DNA of 5,660 nt. It comes from an uncultured Eubacteriales bacterium (GTDB lineage Bacteria > Bacillota > Clostridia > UBA1381 > UBA9506). The notes under the pieces are model-generated. The model was not told where the DNA came from. It saw only the letters and a list, made by a program, of their open reading frames with translations, and ran no database searches. The stretch's first letter is position 1; each line of letters opens with the position of its first letter. Both the position numbers and the translations under genes were made by a program. Where the stretch lies: the NCBI GenBank assembly GCA_902478395.1, contig CABSKZ010000200.1, positions 1-5,660 of the forward strand, given 5' to 3'. Below are positions 5,615-5,660 of the stretch, piece by piece.

Positions 5615-5660
5615 ACAAAGTAACATGTTTTTGCAGAAAGTCCGGCACACTGTAGAAAGG
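5607..5660 (+). CDS. tilS: Start of a probable tRNA(Ile)-lysidine synthetase (partial, 18 codons)
   Basis: An open frame begins at ATG 5607, overlaps the last 8 bases of dnaB and stays open to the window edge. The visible peptide is M-D-K-Q-S-N-M-F-L-Q-K-V-R-H-T-V-E-R. The L-x-K-V-R-x-T-(I/V)-E pattern resembles the N-terminal helix that precedes the SGGPDS P-loop in TilS, the enzyme that converts C34 to lysidine in the tRNA(Ile) reading AUA. TilS follows dnaB in some clostridia, as I recall. The defining P-loop lies outside the window, so the identification is tentative. No strong ribosome binding site precedes the ATG (only GGA at 5596-5598), so translational coupling to dnaB is likely. An in-frame ATG at 5625 (M7) is a possible alternative start. 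Confidence 0.55.
   Translation, partial: MDKQSNMFLQKVRHTVER

Overview
The window reads as a compact chromosomal housekeeping locus of a low-to-moderate-GC Gram-positive bacterium (Firmicutes, most likely class Clostridia). The evidence is the gene order yybS-like, gdpP, rplI, dnaB, which is a conserved Firmicutes arrangement, the strong AGGAGG-type ribosome binding sites, and a divergent WalR-type response regulator at the left edge. Taxonomic placement below class level cannot be made from this sequence.

Layout. Positions 1-98 hold the first 32 codons of a response regulator on the minus strand, closely resembling WalR (YycF). A 221-bp AT-rich region (99-319) separates it from the rightward cluster and carries a plausible sigma-A promoter on each strand, plus a 7-bp inverted repeat. 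Rightward come a DUF2232/YybS multi-pass membrane protein (320-1279, TTG start), the c-di-AMP phosphodiesterase GdpP (1340-3337) and ribosomal protein L9 (3362-3808). An unusually long spacer of 474 bp (3809-4282) follows. It contains a doubtful 63-codon ORF and some foldable sequence. The replicative helicase DnaB follows (4283-5614, starting at an internal ATG with a strong RBS). The start of a further gene overlaps the dnaB end by 8 bp and resembles the N-terminus of the tRNA(Ile)-lysidine synthetase TilS.

How the genes fit together. The cluster joins second-messenger turnover (GdpP hydrolyses c-di-AMP, which is linked to osmolyte and cell-wall homeostasis), translation (L9, probably TilS) and chromosome replication (DnaB). 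It lies back to back with a probable cell-wall regulator. These are growth-related functions kept together in many Firmicutes. The tight spacing from yybS to rplI supports a single transcript. Whether dnaB-tilS is on the same transcript is open because of the long spacer.

I do not see a new system here: there are no mobile elements, CRISPR arrays, tRNA or rRNA genes, inteins or broken genes. The parts worth a second look are the rplI-dnaB spacer with its small ORF and possible RNA fold, and the repeated promoter-like elements in the divergent region.
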